Below are positions 8,728 through 17,071 of a DNA stretch of 64,000 nucleotides, piece by piece. A program made the position numbers and the translations under genes. How positions within the stretch are numbered: the first letter of the stretch is position 1; each line of letters starts with the position of its first letter. A model generated the notes under the pieces. It saw only the letters and a list, made by a program, of their open reading frames with translations. It made no database searches and was not told the DNA's origin. The DNA comes from Roseicella frigidaeris (GTDB taxonomy: Bacteria; Pseudomonadota; Alphaproteobacteria; Acetobacterales; Acetobacteraceae): NCBI RefSeq assembly GCF_003258945.1, contig NZ_QLIX01000012.1, forward strand, positions 1 to 64,000. Reading direction: 5' to 3'.

Positions 8728-9240
8728 ATGAGCGATGCGACGCGGACCAATGGCGAGTTCCGCATCGGCTTCCTGGTCCATGACGTCTCCAGGCTGCGGC
8801 AGATCCTGTTCGACCAGGAGATGCGGCCGCATGGCGTCACCCGCGCCCAATGGTCCGTGCTGGCGCAGCTTTCCCGCAAGGAGAATGGCGGGATGACGCA
8901 GGCGGAGCTGGCAAGGCTGCTCGGCCTCGGCAAGGTCGCGGTCGGCTCCATGCTCGATCGGCTCGAGAGCGCCGGCCTCGTGGTCCGGCGGCACGATGCC
9001 CATGACCGCCGGATCAACCGCGTCTTCGTCACCGCCCAGGGGCGCAGGATCCTCGGCCGCATGGTGGAGGTCGGGCGCCGGTTGCACGGCCAGGTCCTCG
9101 CCGGCCTCTCCGCCGAGGAGGTCGCCACCGCCAACCACGTGCTGGCGCGTATGCGGCGCAACATCCGCCAGGCGTTGCAGGAGGGATCGGCCTTCGCCGA
9201 CAGGCCCGAGGATGCGGGCAGCGAGCTCGGGATCGGCTGA
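8728..9240 (+). CDS. MarR family transcriptional regulator
   Basis: A 170-residue winged-helix regulator. The DNA-binding part spans roughly residues 40-110, with TQAELARLLGLGKVAVGSMLDRLESAGLVVRRHDAHDRRINRVFVTAQG being the recognition helix and wing (read as separate short blocks). Helices at both ends form the dimer interface. The ATG at 8728 follows CGACAG and is only a modest ribosome site. Divergent arrangement with the acyl-CoA dehydrogenase operon and the palindrome between them suggest it represses that operon until an acyl-CoA or aromatic effector binds. Confidence 0.92.
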   Translation: MSDATRTNGEFRIGFLVHDVSRLRQILFDQEMRPHGVTRAQWSVLAQLSRKENGGMTQAELARLLGLGKVAVGSMLDRLESAGLVVRRHDAHDRRINRVFVTAQGRRILGRMVEVGRRLHGQVLAGLSAEEVATANHVLARMRRNIRQALQEGSAFADRPEDAGSELGIG

Positions 9241-9345
9241 GCCGCCTTCACCGGATCATCCCACCCGGCGCGGCAGCGCGAGGCCGGGCCGGGTCCGGGC
9301 CCCGTCGCGGGCTGGCCGCGCCGCCGCGCCGCGCGGGGCGGGCGG

Positions 9346-10617
9346 TCAGCGCCGCTGCTCCGGCGGCAAGCGCCGGAGCAGGTAGAGCATGATGCCCATG
9401 GCCGGCAGCGCCGCGGCCGTGGTCAGCAGGAAGAAGCCCGGCCAGCCGAGCGTCTCGGCCAGCCAGCCGGAGGTGGCGCCGAGCGTGCGCAGCGGCAGTG
9501 CCGTGAGGGAGGAGAGCAGCGCATATTGCGTCGCGGTGAAGGCGCGGCTCGTCAGCAGGGAGAGCCAGGTGAGGAAGGCGGCATCGGCCAGCCCGTCGGT
9601 GAAGCTCTCGATGCCCACCTGCGCCCAGAGCATCGGCATGTCGTGCCCGGCCGCGGCGAGGGCGACATACATCAGGTTGGACAGCATCTGCCCCAGCCCC
9701 GTCACCACCAGCGCCTTCCGCACGCCGATCAGCCCGACCAGCCAGCCGCCCACCAGCGCGCCGCCGAGCGTGGCGACCATGCCGAAGACGGTGGCGACGG
9801 TCGCCACATCCTCCCGGCTGAAGCCGAGGGAGCGGTAGAAGGGCGTGGTCATGACGCCGGCCAGCGCCTCGCCCAGCTTGAACAGGGCGATGAAGAGCAG
9901 GATGGCGAGCCAGAGCGGCCGGCGGGTGAAGTCGAGGAAGGGATCGACCACCGAACGGCGCAGCCGCGCCCGCCAGCCGATGACCGCGACCGGCCGCGGC
10001 GGCGGCTCCGGCCCCAGCAGCGTCGCGACGAGACCCACCAGCATCAGCGCCGCGCCATAGAGGAAGGCGCCGCTCCAGCCGAAGGGCTCGACCAGCATCA
10101 GCGTGCCGGCGCCGCTGGCCAGCAGCGCGAGGCGGTAGCCCCAGACATAGGCGGCGAGGCCGAAGGCCTGGCGCCGGTCGTCATCCCCCAGCACCTCGAT
10201 GCGGTAGGCGTCGATGACGATGTCTTGGCTGGCGGAGAGAAAGGCGACCAGGGCGGCGATCAGCGAGGTCCGGACCGGATCGATCTTCGGGTCGCTGAGC
10301 CCGGTGGCGGCGATGGCGAGGACGAGGCCGAGCTGCAGGGTCAGCAGCCAGCCGCGGCGCTGTCCGAGCACCGGCGGCGGCACCGCATCCAGCGCCGGGG
10401 ACCAGAGGAATTTGTTCGCATAGGCCAGCCCGATCAGCGCCGTCAGGCCGATGGCCGAGAGGGAGAGATCGCTCTCGGCGAACCATTGCCGCAGCACCTG
10501 GCCGGCCACCAGCGGCAGGGGGACGCCGGCGGCGAAGCCAAGGGCGAAGAGCAGGGGAAATCGCCGGTCCCGCCACAGCGCAGCGGACTCGACGCGGGCA
10601 GGAACGCCATCGGCCAT
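9346..10617 (-). CDS. ampG: AmpG-like MFS transporter
   Basis: An MFS permease of about 423 residues with some 12 predicted hydrophobic segments. The opening LLFALGFAAGVPLPLVAGQVLRQWF, AYANKFLWSPALD and especially SASQDIVIDAYRIE are typical of the AmpG family, which imports anhydromuropeptides for cell-wall recycling in inner membranes. I chose the ATG at 10617, with AGCGGGG five bases before it. An in-frame ATG at 10647 would add ten residues. It converges on marR and has no obvious operon partner. Other members of this family carry different solutes, so the substrate is inferred. Confidence 0.8.
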   Translation of the reverse strand: MADGVPARVESAALWRDRRFPLLFALGFAAGVPLPLVAGQVLRQWFAESDLSLSAIGLTALIGLAYANKFLWSPALDAVPPPVLGQRRGWLLTLQLGLVLAIAATGLSDPKIDPVRTSLIAALVAFLSASQDIVIDAYRIEVLGDDDRRQAFGLAAYVWGYRLALLASGAGTLMLVEPFGWSGAFLYGAALMLVGLVATLLGPEPPPRPVAVIGWRARLRRSVVDPFLDFTRRPLWLAILLFIALFKLGEALAGVMTTPFYRSLGFSREDVATVATVFGMVATLGGALVGGWLVGLIGVRKALVVTGLGQMLSNLMYVALAAAGHDMPMLWAQVGIESFTDGLADAAFLTWLSLLTSRAFTATQYALLSSLTALPLRTLGATSGWLAETLGWPGFFLLTTAAALPAMGIMLYLLRRLPPEQRR

Positions 10618-10716
10618 GCGCGCCCCGCTAGCAGACACACCCCCCATCCGCCTACAACCGATTGCGCCGCCCCCGCCATGGCCAGCGCAGCGTGGCCGCG
10701 GCGCAGCGGCGGCGCC

Positions 10717-11595
10717 TCAGCCGGGCAGCGCCTCCAGCACCAGCTCGGCGGTGATGCAGACCGCGTTGCCGCCCCGCGGCACGCGCCCGGCATGCACCTG
10801 CCCGCGCATGTCGGCGAGCGCCACCTCCAGCGTGCCGCGTCCGTCCATGACGCCGCCGCCGGTCACCAGCAATTCGGTGGCGATATCCGGCGTGCCGCCC
10901 CCCTCGCGGAAGCGCGGCGCGACCAGGCTGCCGACCCCGCCGCGCAGCACGGCGCCGGCGAAGCCATGCGCCATGCAGGCCTCCTCCAGCGCCGCCACCA
11001 TGTCGATGTTCGGCCGCAGCCGCAGCACCAGGGCGCGGCGGTCCGCCCCCGCATCGGCCGCCGGCCCGGGCATGGTGGCCGGCTGGAACAGGCTGAAATT
11101 CGTCTCGGCATCCTCGGCCACGGCGAAGCCGGCCCCGGCCAGCCCCCAGGCCCGGGCAGTGATAGGGGCCCGCAGGATGGTCTCCTCCGGCAGCACATGC
11201 CCGGCGCGGCGTCCCGCCGCCTCCGTCCAGATCGCGTGGCAATGCACCCATGGCGCGCCGCCGCGCTGGCCGAAGGTCACGCAGGCCCGCTCCAGCGCGG
11301 CGCCGCCCGGCGGCGCATGCGGGGCGCTGTACCAGGCGGCATGGCGTGGATCGGGCGCCGCGGCCGGCAGCACATAGGCGAAGGGATCGCAGCCCCCGCC
11401 CTGCAACTCCAGCACGGCGCTGGCGAAGCCGGCTTGGCGCAGCGGCGCCGCGATCGCCTGCAGGAGGCTCGCCCCCGGCGGCAGGACCAGGTCGAGCGCC
11501 CGGAGCCGCGCGGGCAGGCAGAGCAGCCGGGGTTGCAGCACCGGCCCGGGCTGCGGCAGCGACGGCGGGCGGAGCCCGGGAGATGGCTGGGTCAT
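10717..11595 (-). CDS. Protein with two PPC/DUF296 domains
   Basis: A 292-residue protein that reads as a tandem of two PPC (plants and prokaryotes conserved, DUF296) modules. The first spans roughly residues 30-165, with LLQAIAAPLRQAGFASAVLELQGG and the metal-type HCHAIW. The second spans roughly 190-290, with DMVAALEEACMAHGFAGAVLRGGVGSL, TELLVTGGGVMDG, ADMRGQVHAGRVPRGGNAVCITAELVL. PPC domains trimerise and in bacteria are of unknown function, though often called DNA-binding. It diverges from the TRAP operon with 169 bp between the starts, which suggests shared regulation. No signal peptide is seen. Confidence 0.72.
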   Translation of the reverse strand: MTQPSPGLRPPSLPQPGPVLQPRLLCLPARLRALDLVLPPGASLLQAIAAPLRQAGFASAVLELQGGGCDPFAYVLPAAAPDPRHAAWYSAPHAPPGGAALERACVTFGQRGGAPWVHCHAIWTEAAGRRAGHVLPEETILRAPITARAWGLAGAGFAVAEDAETNFSLFQPATMPGPAADAGADRRALVLRLRPNIDMVAALEEACMAHGFAGAVLRGGVGSLVAPRFREGGGTPDIATELLVTGGGVMDGRGTLEVALADMRGQVHAGRVPRGGNAVCITAELVLEALPG

Positions 11596-11764
11596 GCTGC
11601 GTTTCCTCCCCGGCCGGCGGCCGAAAATATCGCCTCGCCGCCTTGCACGACATGGTCTAAGACCCGCCGAACCGGCACGTCCATGCCAGGGCCGGGGGAG
11701 CAGGTCCGCCTTCGCCGGCGGATGGAAGGCATCCCCCGCCGACCGCAATTGGGGGAAACACCAG

Positions 11765-12775
11765 ATGCTCCGTCTCGATCGCCGCCGCCTGCTTGCCGTC
11801 CCGGCGGTGCTGGCGGCGCCCGGACTGCTCACCCGCCCGGCCCATGCGGCCGAGTTCACCTACAAATACGCCAACAACCTGCCCGACAGCCACCCGATGA
11901 ACCTCCGCGCCAAGGAGGCGGTGGCGCGGATCCGGGAGGAGACCGGCGGCAAGGTCGAGATCCAGATCTTCCCGAACAACCAGCTCGGCTCGGACACCGA
12001 CATGCTGAGCCAGGTGCGCTCGGGGGCGATCGAGTTCTTCACCCTCTCCGGCCTGATCCTCTCGACCCTGGTGCCGGCGGCCTCGATCAACGGCGTCGGC
12101 TTCTCCTTCCCGGATTACGACGCGGTCTGGCGGGCGATGGACGGGCCGCTCGGCGGCTTCATCCGCGCCCAGATCGGCAAGTCCGGCCTCGTCGTCATGG
12201 ACAAGATCTGGGACAACGGCTTCCGCCAGATCACCACCTCCTCGAAGCCGATCACCGCGCCCGAGGACCTGCGCGGCTTCAAGATCCGCGTGCCGGTCAG
12301 CCCGCTCTGGACCTCGCTCTTCCAGGCCTTCGGCGCGGCGCCGACCAGCATCAACATCTCCGAGGTCTATTCCTCCCTGCAGACCAGGATCGTCGATGGG
12401 CAGGAGAACCCGCTGGCCGTCATCTCGACCGTCAAGCTGTATGAGGTGCAGAAATTCTGCTCCCTCACCAACCATATGTGGGATGGCTTCTGGATGCTCG
12501 GCAACCGTCGCGCCTGGGCGGCCCTGCCCAAGGAGGCGCAGGAGGCGGTGGCGAAGAACTGGAACGCCGCCGCCGAGGCCGAGCGGGCAGATGTGGCGAA
12601 GCTGAATGCCGGGCTGCGGACGGAGCTGGAGAAGCAGGGCCTCGCCTTCAACCAGCCCGAGACCGCGCCCTTCCGCGAGGCGCTGAAGAAGGTGGGCTTC
12701 TATGCCCAGTGGAAGCAGCGCTACGGCGACGAGGCCTGGAAGATCCTCGAGCAATCCGCCGGCGCGCTGACCTGA
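11765..12775 (+). CDS. TRAP transporter solute-binding protein (DctP family)
   Basis: Encodes 336 residues: a signal peptide with twin arginine (LDRRRLLAVPAVLAAPGLL, cleavage after PAHA), then a DctP-type periplasmic binding protein. Typical segments are YKYANNLPDSHPMN, GGKVEIQIFPNNQLGSD and LRGFKIRVPVSPLW, the last carrying the Arg that usually clamps the substrate carboxylate. YSSLQTRIVDGQENP follows. Start is the ATG at 11765 behind GGGGGAAA. It feeds the fused permease gene that begins five bases after its stop. The ligand is probably a carboxylate; identity unknown. Confidence 0.93.
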   Translation: MLRLDRRRLLAVPAVLAAPGLLTRPAHAAEFTYKYANNLPDSHPMNLRAKEAVARIREETGGKVEIQIFPNNQLGSDTDMLSQVRSGAIEFFTLSGLILSTLVPAASINGVGFSFPDYDAVWRAMDGPLGGFIRAQIGKSGLVVMDKIWDNGFRQITTSSKPITAPEDLRGFKIRVPVSPLWTSLFQAFGAAPTSINISEVYSSLQTRIVDGQENPLAVISTVKLYEVQKFCSLTNHMWDGFWMLGNRRAWAALPKEAQEAVAKNWNAAAEAERADVAKLNAGLRTELEKQGLAFNQPETAPFREALKKVGFYAQWKQRYGDEAWKILEQSAGALT

Positions 12776-12779
12776 GGCC

Positions 12780-14648
12780 ATGCAGGCGGCGGAGGAGACG
12801 ATGCCGGGGGCGCCCTCCGGCATCCGGCGCCAGCTGGGGCGGGCCGAGGCGGCCCTCGGCCTGGCGGTCGAGGCCGTCGCCGGCCTGCTGGTCGCGGTCG
12901 AGACGGTGGTGCTGTTCGCCGGCGTCCTGGCCCGCTACGTCTTCCACGATTCGCTGGTCTGGTCGGACGAGCTCGCCTCCATCCTCTTCCTCTGGCTCGC
13001 CATGCTCGGGGCCGTGGTCGCCTTCCGGCGCGGCGAGCACATGCGCATGACGGCGCTGGCGACGCGCGCGCCGCCGGCCCTGCGCGGGCTGCTGGAGGCG
13101 CTGGCCGTCGCGGCGCCGATCCTCTTCCTGCTCCTCCTGCTGCATCCGGCGATCGACTACGCCGTCGAGGAGAGCTTCATCGTCACCCCGGCGCTCGAGA
13201 TCCCGGGCAGTTGGCGCGCCGCCGCCCTGCCCACCGGGCTCGGCCTGATGCTGCTGATGGCGGTCTCGCGCCTGCTGCGGCTCGGCGGCGCCGGCCGTAC
13301 CCTCGGCGCCCTGGCGCTGGTCGTGGCCGTCGCCGGCGGGTTCTGGCTCGCCGGGCCGATGCTGGCGCCGCTCGGCAACCTCAACCTGCTGATCTTCTTC
13401 GTCGGGCTGGTGGCGGTGACGGTGCTGGCCGGGGTGCCGATCGCCTTCTGCTTCGGCCTCGCCACCTTCGGCTATCTGGCGCTGACCACCCGGGTGCCGA
13501 TCATGGTGGTGGTCGGGCGGATGGATGAGGGGATGTCGCACCTCATCCTGCTCGCCGTGCCGCTCTTCGTCTTCCTCGGCAGCCTGATCGAGATGACGGG
13601 CATGGCGCGGGCGATGATCCGCTTCCTGGCCAACCTGCTCGGCCATGTGCGGGGCGGGCTTTCCTACGTGCTGGTGGGCGCGATGTACCTCGTCTCCGGC
13701 ATCTCCGGCGCCAAGGCGGCGGACATGGCGGCCGTCGCGCCGGTCCTCTTCCCCGAGATGCGCGAGCGCGGCGCCAAGCCGGGGGACCTGGTGGCGCTGC
13801 TGGCGGCGACCGGCGCGCAGACCGAGACAATCCCCCCCTCCCTGGTGCTGATCACCATCGGTTCGGTGACGGGCGTCTCGATCGGCGCCCTCTTCACCGG
13901 CGGGCTGTTGCCGGGCGCGGTGCTCGCCCTCGTGCTCTGCCTGGTGGTGCGCTGGCGGCATCGCGGCGCGGGCGTGGCGCGCGCCGCGATGCCGCCAGCG
14001 CGGGAGATCCTGCGCAGCTTCGTCATCGCGGTGCCGGCGCTGGCCCTGCCCTTCCTGATCCGCGCCGCCGTCATCGAGGGGGTGGCGACGGCGACCGAGG
14101 TCTCGACCATCGGCATCGCCTATGGCGCGCTGGCGGGGCTGCTGATCTACCGGCAGTTCGACTGGCGCCGGCTGGGGCCGATCCTGGTCGAGACCGCCTC
14201 CCTCTCGGGCGCCATCCTGCTCATCATCGGCGCCGCGACGGGCATGGCCTGGGCGCTGACGCAATCGGGCTTCTCGCGCGACCTGGCCGCCGCCATGGCG
14301 GCGCTGCCGGGCGGCCGCGCCGGCTTCCTCGCCGTCTCCATCCTCGCCTTCGTCGTGCTCGGCAGCGTGCTCGAGGGCATTCCCGCCATCGTGCTGTTCG
14401 GGCCGCTGCTCTTCCCCATCGCCCGGACCATGGGGGTGCACGAGGTGCACTACGCCATGGTGGTCATCCTCGCCATGGGCATCGGCCTCTTCGCCCCGCC
14501 CTTCGGCGTCGGCTACTACGCCGCCTGCGCCATCAGCCGCATCAGCCCGGACGAGGGCATGCGGCCGATCTGGGGCTACATGCTGGCGCTGCTGATCGGC
14601 ACCGTCGTCATTGCCGCCGTGCCCTGGATCTCGATCGGCTTCCTCTAG
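12780..14648 (+). CDS. TRAP transporter fused permease (DctQ-DctM)
   Basis: A 622-residue membrane protein joining the small DctQ subunit (about residues 15-190, four hydrophobic helices with FAGVLARYVFHDSLVWSDELA) to the large DctM subunit (about 200-622, with VTVLAGVPIAFCFGLATFGYLAL, LVGAMYLVSGISGAKAADMAAVAPV and PPFGVGYYAAC). It imports the solute delivered by the DctP protein, driven by Na+ or H+. The ATG is separated from the dctP stop by four bases. Fusion of the two subunits is known in this family. It converges on the SMP-30 gene. Confidence 0.93.
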   Translation: MQAAEETMPGAPSGIRRQLGRAEAALGLAVEAVAGLLVAVETVVLFAGVLARYVFHDSLVWSDELASILFLWLAMLGAVVAFRRGEHMRMTALATRAPPALRGLLEALAVAAPILFLLLLLHPAIDYAVEESFIVTPALEIPGSWRAAALPTGLGLMLLMAVSRLLRLGGAGRTLGALALVVAVAGGFWLAGPMLAPLGNLNLLIFFVGLVAVTVLAGVPIAFCFGLATFGYLALTTRVPIMVVVGRMDEGMSHLILLAVPLFVFLGSLIEMTGMARAMIRFLANLLGHVRGGLSYVLVGAMYLVSGISGAKAADMAAVAPVLFPEMRERGAKPGDLVALLAATGAQTETIPPSLVLITIGSVTGVSIGALFTGGLLPGAVLALVLCLVVRWRHRGAGVARAAMPPAREILRSFVIAVPALALPFLIRAAVIEGVATATEVSTIGIAYGALAGLLIYRQFDWRRLGPILVETASLSGAILLIIGAATGMAWALTQSGFSRDLAAAMAALPGGRAGFLAVSILAFVVLGSVLEGIPAIVLFGPLLFPIARTMGVHEVHYAMVVILAMGIGLFAPPFGVGYYAACAISRISPDEGMRPIWGYMLALLIGTVVIAAVPWISIGFL

Positions 14649-14699
14649 AATTCCCCACAGAACCGCCGCGCGGCCTTGGGGGGGCCTATGGAGCCCCTG

Positions 14700-14741
14700 C
14701 CTGCCGCGGTAAAGCCGCGGCAGGGCAACGGGCAGTGACGG
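14700..14741 (+). repeat. REP-like hairpin, copy 1
   Basis: Stem CCTGCCGCGGT (14700-14710) and GCCGCGGCAGG (14714-14724) with an AAA loop and one T-G pair, followed by the tail GCAACGGGCAGTGACGG. The same stem and tail recur near 23235 and, inverted, near 27956. It lies between the converging TRAP permease and SMP-30 genes and could act as a bidirectional terminator. Confidence 0.7.
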
Positions 14742-14768
14742 TTCCGCTGGGCGCGGCGAGGCAAGCGC

Positions 14769-15674
14769 TCAGGCGGGGGGGATCTCGGCGGCCAGCACCT
14801 GGCCGGACTGGCTCTCGGTGATGAGCAGAGTCGTGCCGTCCGGGGCGAAGCAGCAATTGGTCGGCATCCGGCCGTGCTCGGTGCAATCCAGCCGGAACAG
14901 CGCTTGGCCATGGGCGTCGAACCCCCAGACCTGGCCATGGCCGGGATTGGCGACGAAGAGCCGGTCCGCGGCATCGACAGCCAGGCCATCCGGCCCGCTG
15001 GTGCCGGCGGGCAGGCGGGCGAAGCAATTCGCCTTCCCCACCTGCGCATCGGGCCGCAGGGCGAAGCGCCAGACCTCGCAGCTCCGCGTCATCGCCACGT
15101 AGCAATGCGTGCCGGCGTGGTTGAGGGCGATGCCGTTGGGGCTCGGGCCATTGCCGATCAGGCGGTCCAGCCTGCCATCCGGCCAGAGGCGGAAGACCCG
15201 CCCGCTCGGATCCTGCAACCCGGTCTGCCCCTGGTCGGTGAAGAGGATGGCGCCGGCCGCGTCCACCACCAGGTCGTTGAGCCCCTTGAAGCCCTCGGAC
15301 AGCACCGTCTCCAGCACCGGCGCAATGGCGCCCGTCGCCGGATCGAGGCTGAGCAGCCCGTGCCGGTAGTCGGTGATCAGCAGCGCGCCGGCATGCGCGC
15401 CCTGCGCGGGCCCCGGCGCCATGCCGTTCGGCCAGCCCTCGTATTCGGCAACCAGATCCCAGTCCCGCGGGCCGACGCGGAAGATGCGGCCATTCGGGAT
15501 GTCGGTGACGAGGAAATGACCGGCGGCGTCGAAGCAGGGGCCTTCGAGGAAGCTGTCGATCGCCGCGCCGCCTCGGTTCGCATCCGACCAGGCGGTGCGG
15601 CGTGGGCGGCGATGCGCCTCGGGCAGGCGGGCGAAGGGGCGGACCGGCAGCGGTCGGGGCGGGTTGAACCACAT
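14769..15674 (-). CDS. SMP-30/gluconolactonase-like beta-propeller protein
   Basis: A 301-residue six-bladed propeller of the SMP-30/gluconolactonase (LRE) family, which hydrolyses sugar lactones or related esters with one divalent metal. Expected metal ligands are visible: Glu in FLEGPCFD, Asn in [11 protein letters not shown] and Asp in [19 protein letters not shown], plus [11 protein letters not shown]. The frame is open upstream to 15791. MWFNPP at 15674 is preferred because GGGCGGC precedes it and the family N-terminus then fits. It converges on the TRAP operon, so lactone or carboxylate use may link them, but this is only inference. Confidence 0.85.
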   Translation of the reverse strand: MWFNPPRPLPVRPFARLPEAHRRPRRTAWSDANRGGAAIDSFLEGPCFDAAGHFLVTDIPNGRIFRVGPRDWDLVAEYEGWPNGMAPGPAQGAHAGALLITDYRHGLLSLDPATGAIAPVLETVLSEGFKGLNDLVVDAAGAILFTDQGQTGLQDPSGRVFRLWPDGRLDRLIGNGPSPNGIALNHAGTHCYVAMTRSCEVWRFALRPDAQVGKANCFARLPAGTSGPDGLAVDAADRLFVANPGHGQVWGFDAHGQALFRLDCTEHGRMPTNCCFAPDGTTLLITESQSGQVLAAEIPPA

Positions 15675-15844
15675 GCCGCCCAGCCTGCCGCCGGAGGCGG
15701 GGCCGGACAAGCCGGGGTTGAGCGGGGCCGGGTGGCATGGCATGGCAGCGGCCCTGGCTTGCGCTACCGGCCCGGATGGCCCACCTGCCAAAGCCGACTT
15801 AGCTGGTGCAGTATGCGCCGCCCCATCGCCGGATGCCCCACCGC

Positions 15845-17065
15845 ATGCGTCTCGTTCCGCTCACCCTGCTGCTTCTCCTGCTCGCCGAGGCGCCGGCCCT
15901 CGCGCAGTTCGGCCCGCAGGGGCCACCTGCGGTCGGGGTGATGACGGCGGAGAAGAAGCCGGTCACCGAAAGCTCGGGCTTCACCGGCCGCATCGAGGCC
16001 GTGAACCGGGTCGAGGTCCGTGCCCGCGTCACCGGCTTCCTCCAGGAACGCGCCTTCACCGAGGGGCAGGAGGTCAAGGCCGGCGACGTGCTCTTCCGCA
16101 TCGAGAAGCCGCCCTTCGAGGCGGCGGTGCAGCAGGCGCAGGCGAATGTCGCCTCGGCCCAGGCGCAGCTCGAGAATGCCCGCATCGCGCTGGTCCGGGC
16201 CAAGGACCTGCGGCAGACGGGGTATGGGCCGCAGGTGACCCTCGACAACGCGCAGGCCCAGGAGCGCACGGCGAACGCCCAGGTCCTCGCCGCCCAGGCC
16301 CAATTGCGGAGCGCAGAAATCAACCTGGGATATACGGACATCATCTCGCCGATCGACGGCAAGATCGGCCGCGCCACCTTCACGCCGGGCAATGTCGTCT
16401 CGCCGCAGCTCACCGACCCGCTCGCGGTCATCGTCAGCCAGGATCCGATGCGCGTCGTCTTCACCGTCAGCGCCCGGGCCGCGGTCGAGCTGCGCAACCG
16501 CTACGAGCCGCGCGGCGGCGTGAGCGCCGTGGTGGTCCGGGTCCGCACCACCGATGGGCGCCTCTATCCGGAGAAGGGGCGGGTCGAGTTCATCGACACC
16601 CAGATCGACCGGACGACCGACAGCCTGCTGATCCGTGCCCTGATCCCGAACCCGCGGCGCCAGGAGGTGGCGGCCGGCGGCGCCGGCGACCGCGAGCTGA
16701 TCGACGGTCAGTTCGTCAATGTCTATGTCGAGGGCGCCGAGCCGGTGCCCGCCATCGTCCTGCCGCGCGCCGCGGTGCTGCAGGACCAGGGCGGCAACTA
16801 CGTCATGATCGTCGATGCCGAGAAGAAGGCGCAGCGCCGCCCGGTGCGGCTGGGCCAGGAGATCGGCGCCCAGGTGGTGATCGAGGACGGGCTGCAGGGC
16901 GGCGAGACGGTTATCGCCGAGGGGCTGCAGCGCGTCCGGCCGGGCCAGGAGGTGAACCCGGCCCCCGCCGGCCAGGCGCCGGGCGGCGGTGGAGCGCCAG
17001 GGGGAGCACCAGGGGGCGCACCCGGGGGAGCACCCGGCGGCGCACCTGCGGCCCGGCGGGGCTGA
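15845..17065 (+). CDS. RND efflux periplasmic adaptor (HlyD/MFP family)
   Basis: A membrane fusion protein of about 406 residues. Signal peptide [20 protein letters not shown] is followed by the lipoyl/hairpin part ([29 protein letters not shown], then an alpha-hairpin of about residues 80-140), the beta-barrel region and a membrane-proximal domain ([17 protein letters not shown]). The C-terminus is a glycine/proline run of repeated GGAP units. In-frame ATGs at 15806 and 15833 are possible starts, and none has a strong ribosome site. It precedes the permease gene by six bases and would bridge it to an outer-membrane channel not present here. Confidence 0.92.
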   Translation: MRLVPLTLLLLLLAEAPALAQFGPQGPPAVGVMTAEKKPVTESSGFTGRIEAVNRVEVRARVTGFLQERAFTEGQEVKAGDVLFRIEKPPFEAAVQQAQANVASAQAQLENARIALVRAKDLRQTGYGPQVTLDNAQAQERTANAQVLAAQAQLRSAEINLGYTDIISPIDGKIGRATFTPGNVVSPQLTDPLAVIVSQDPMRVVFTVSARAAVELRNRYEPRGGVSAVVVRVRTTDGRLYPEKGRVEFIDTQIDRTTDSLLIRALIPNPRRQEVAAGGAGDRELIDGQFVNVYVEGAEPVPAIVLPRAAVLQDQGGNYVMIVDAEKKAQRRPVRLGQEIGAQVVIEDGLQGGETVIAEGLQRVRPGQEVNPAPAGQAPGGGGAPGGAPGGAPGGAPGGAPAARRG

Positions 17066-17071
17066 GCCGCG

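Noticed and set aside
16980-17050. Repeat tract taken as a possible CRISPR-like array
   Set aside because: It is a Gly-Gly-Ala-Pro codon repeat inside the RND adaptor C-terminus, without spacers.
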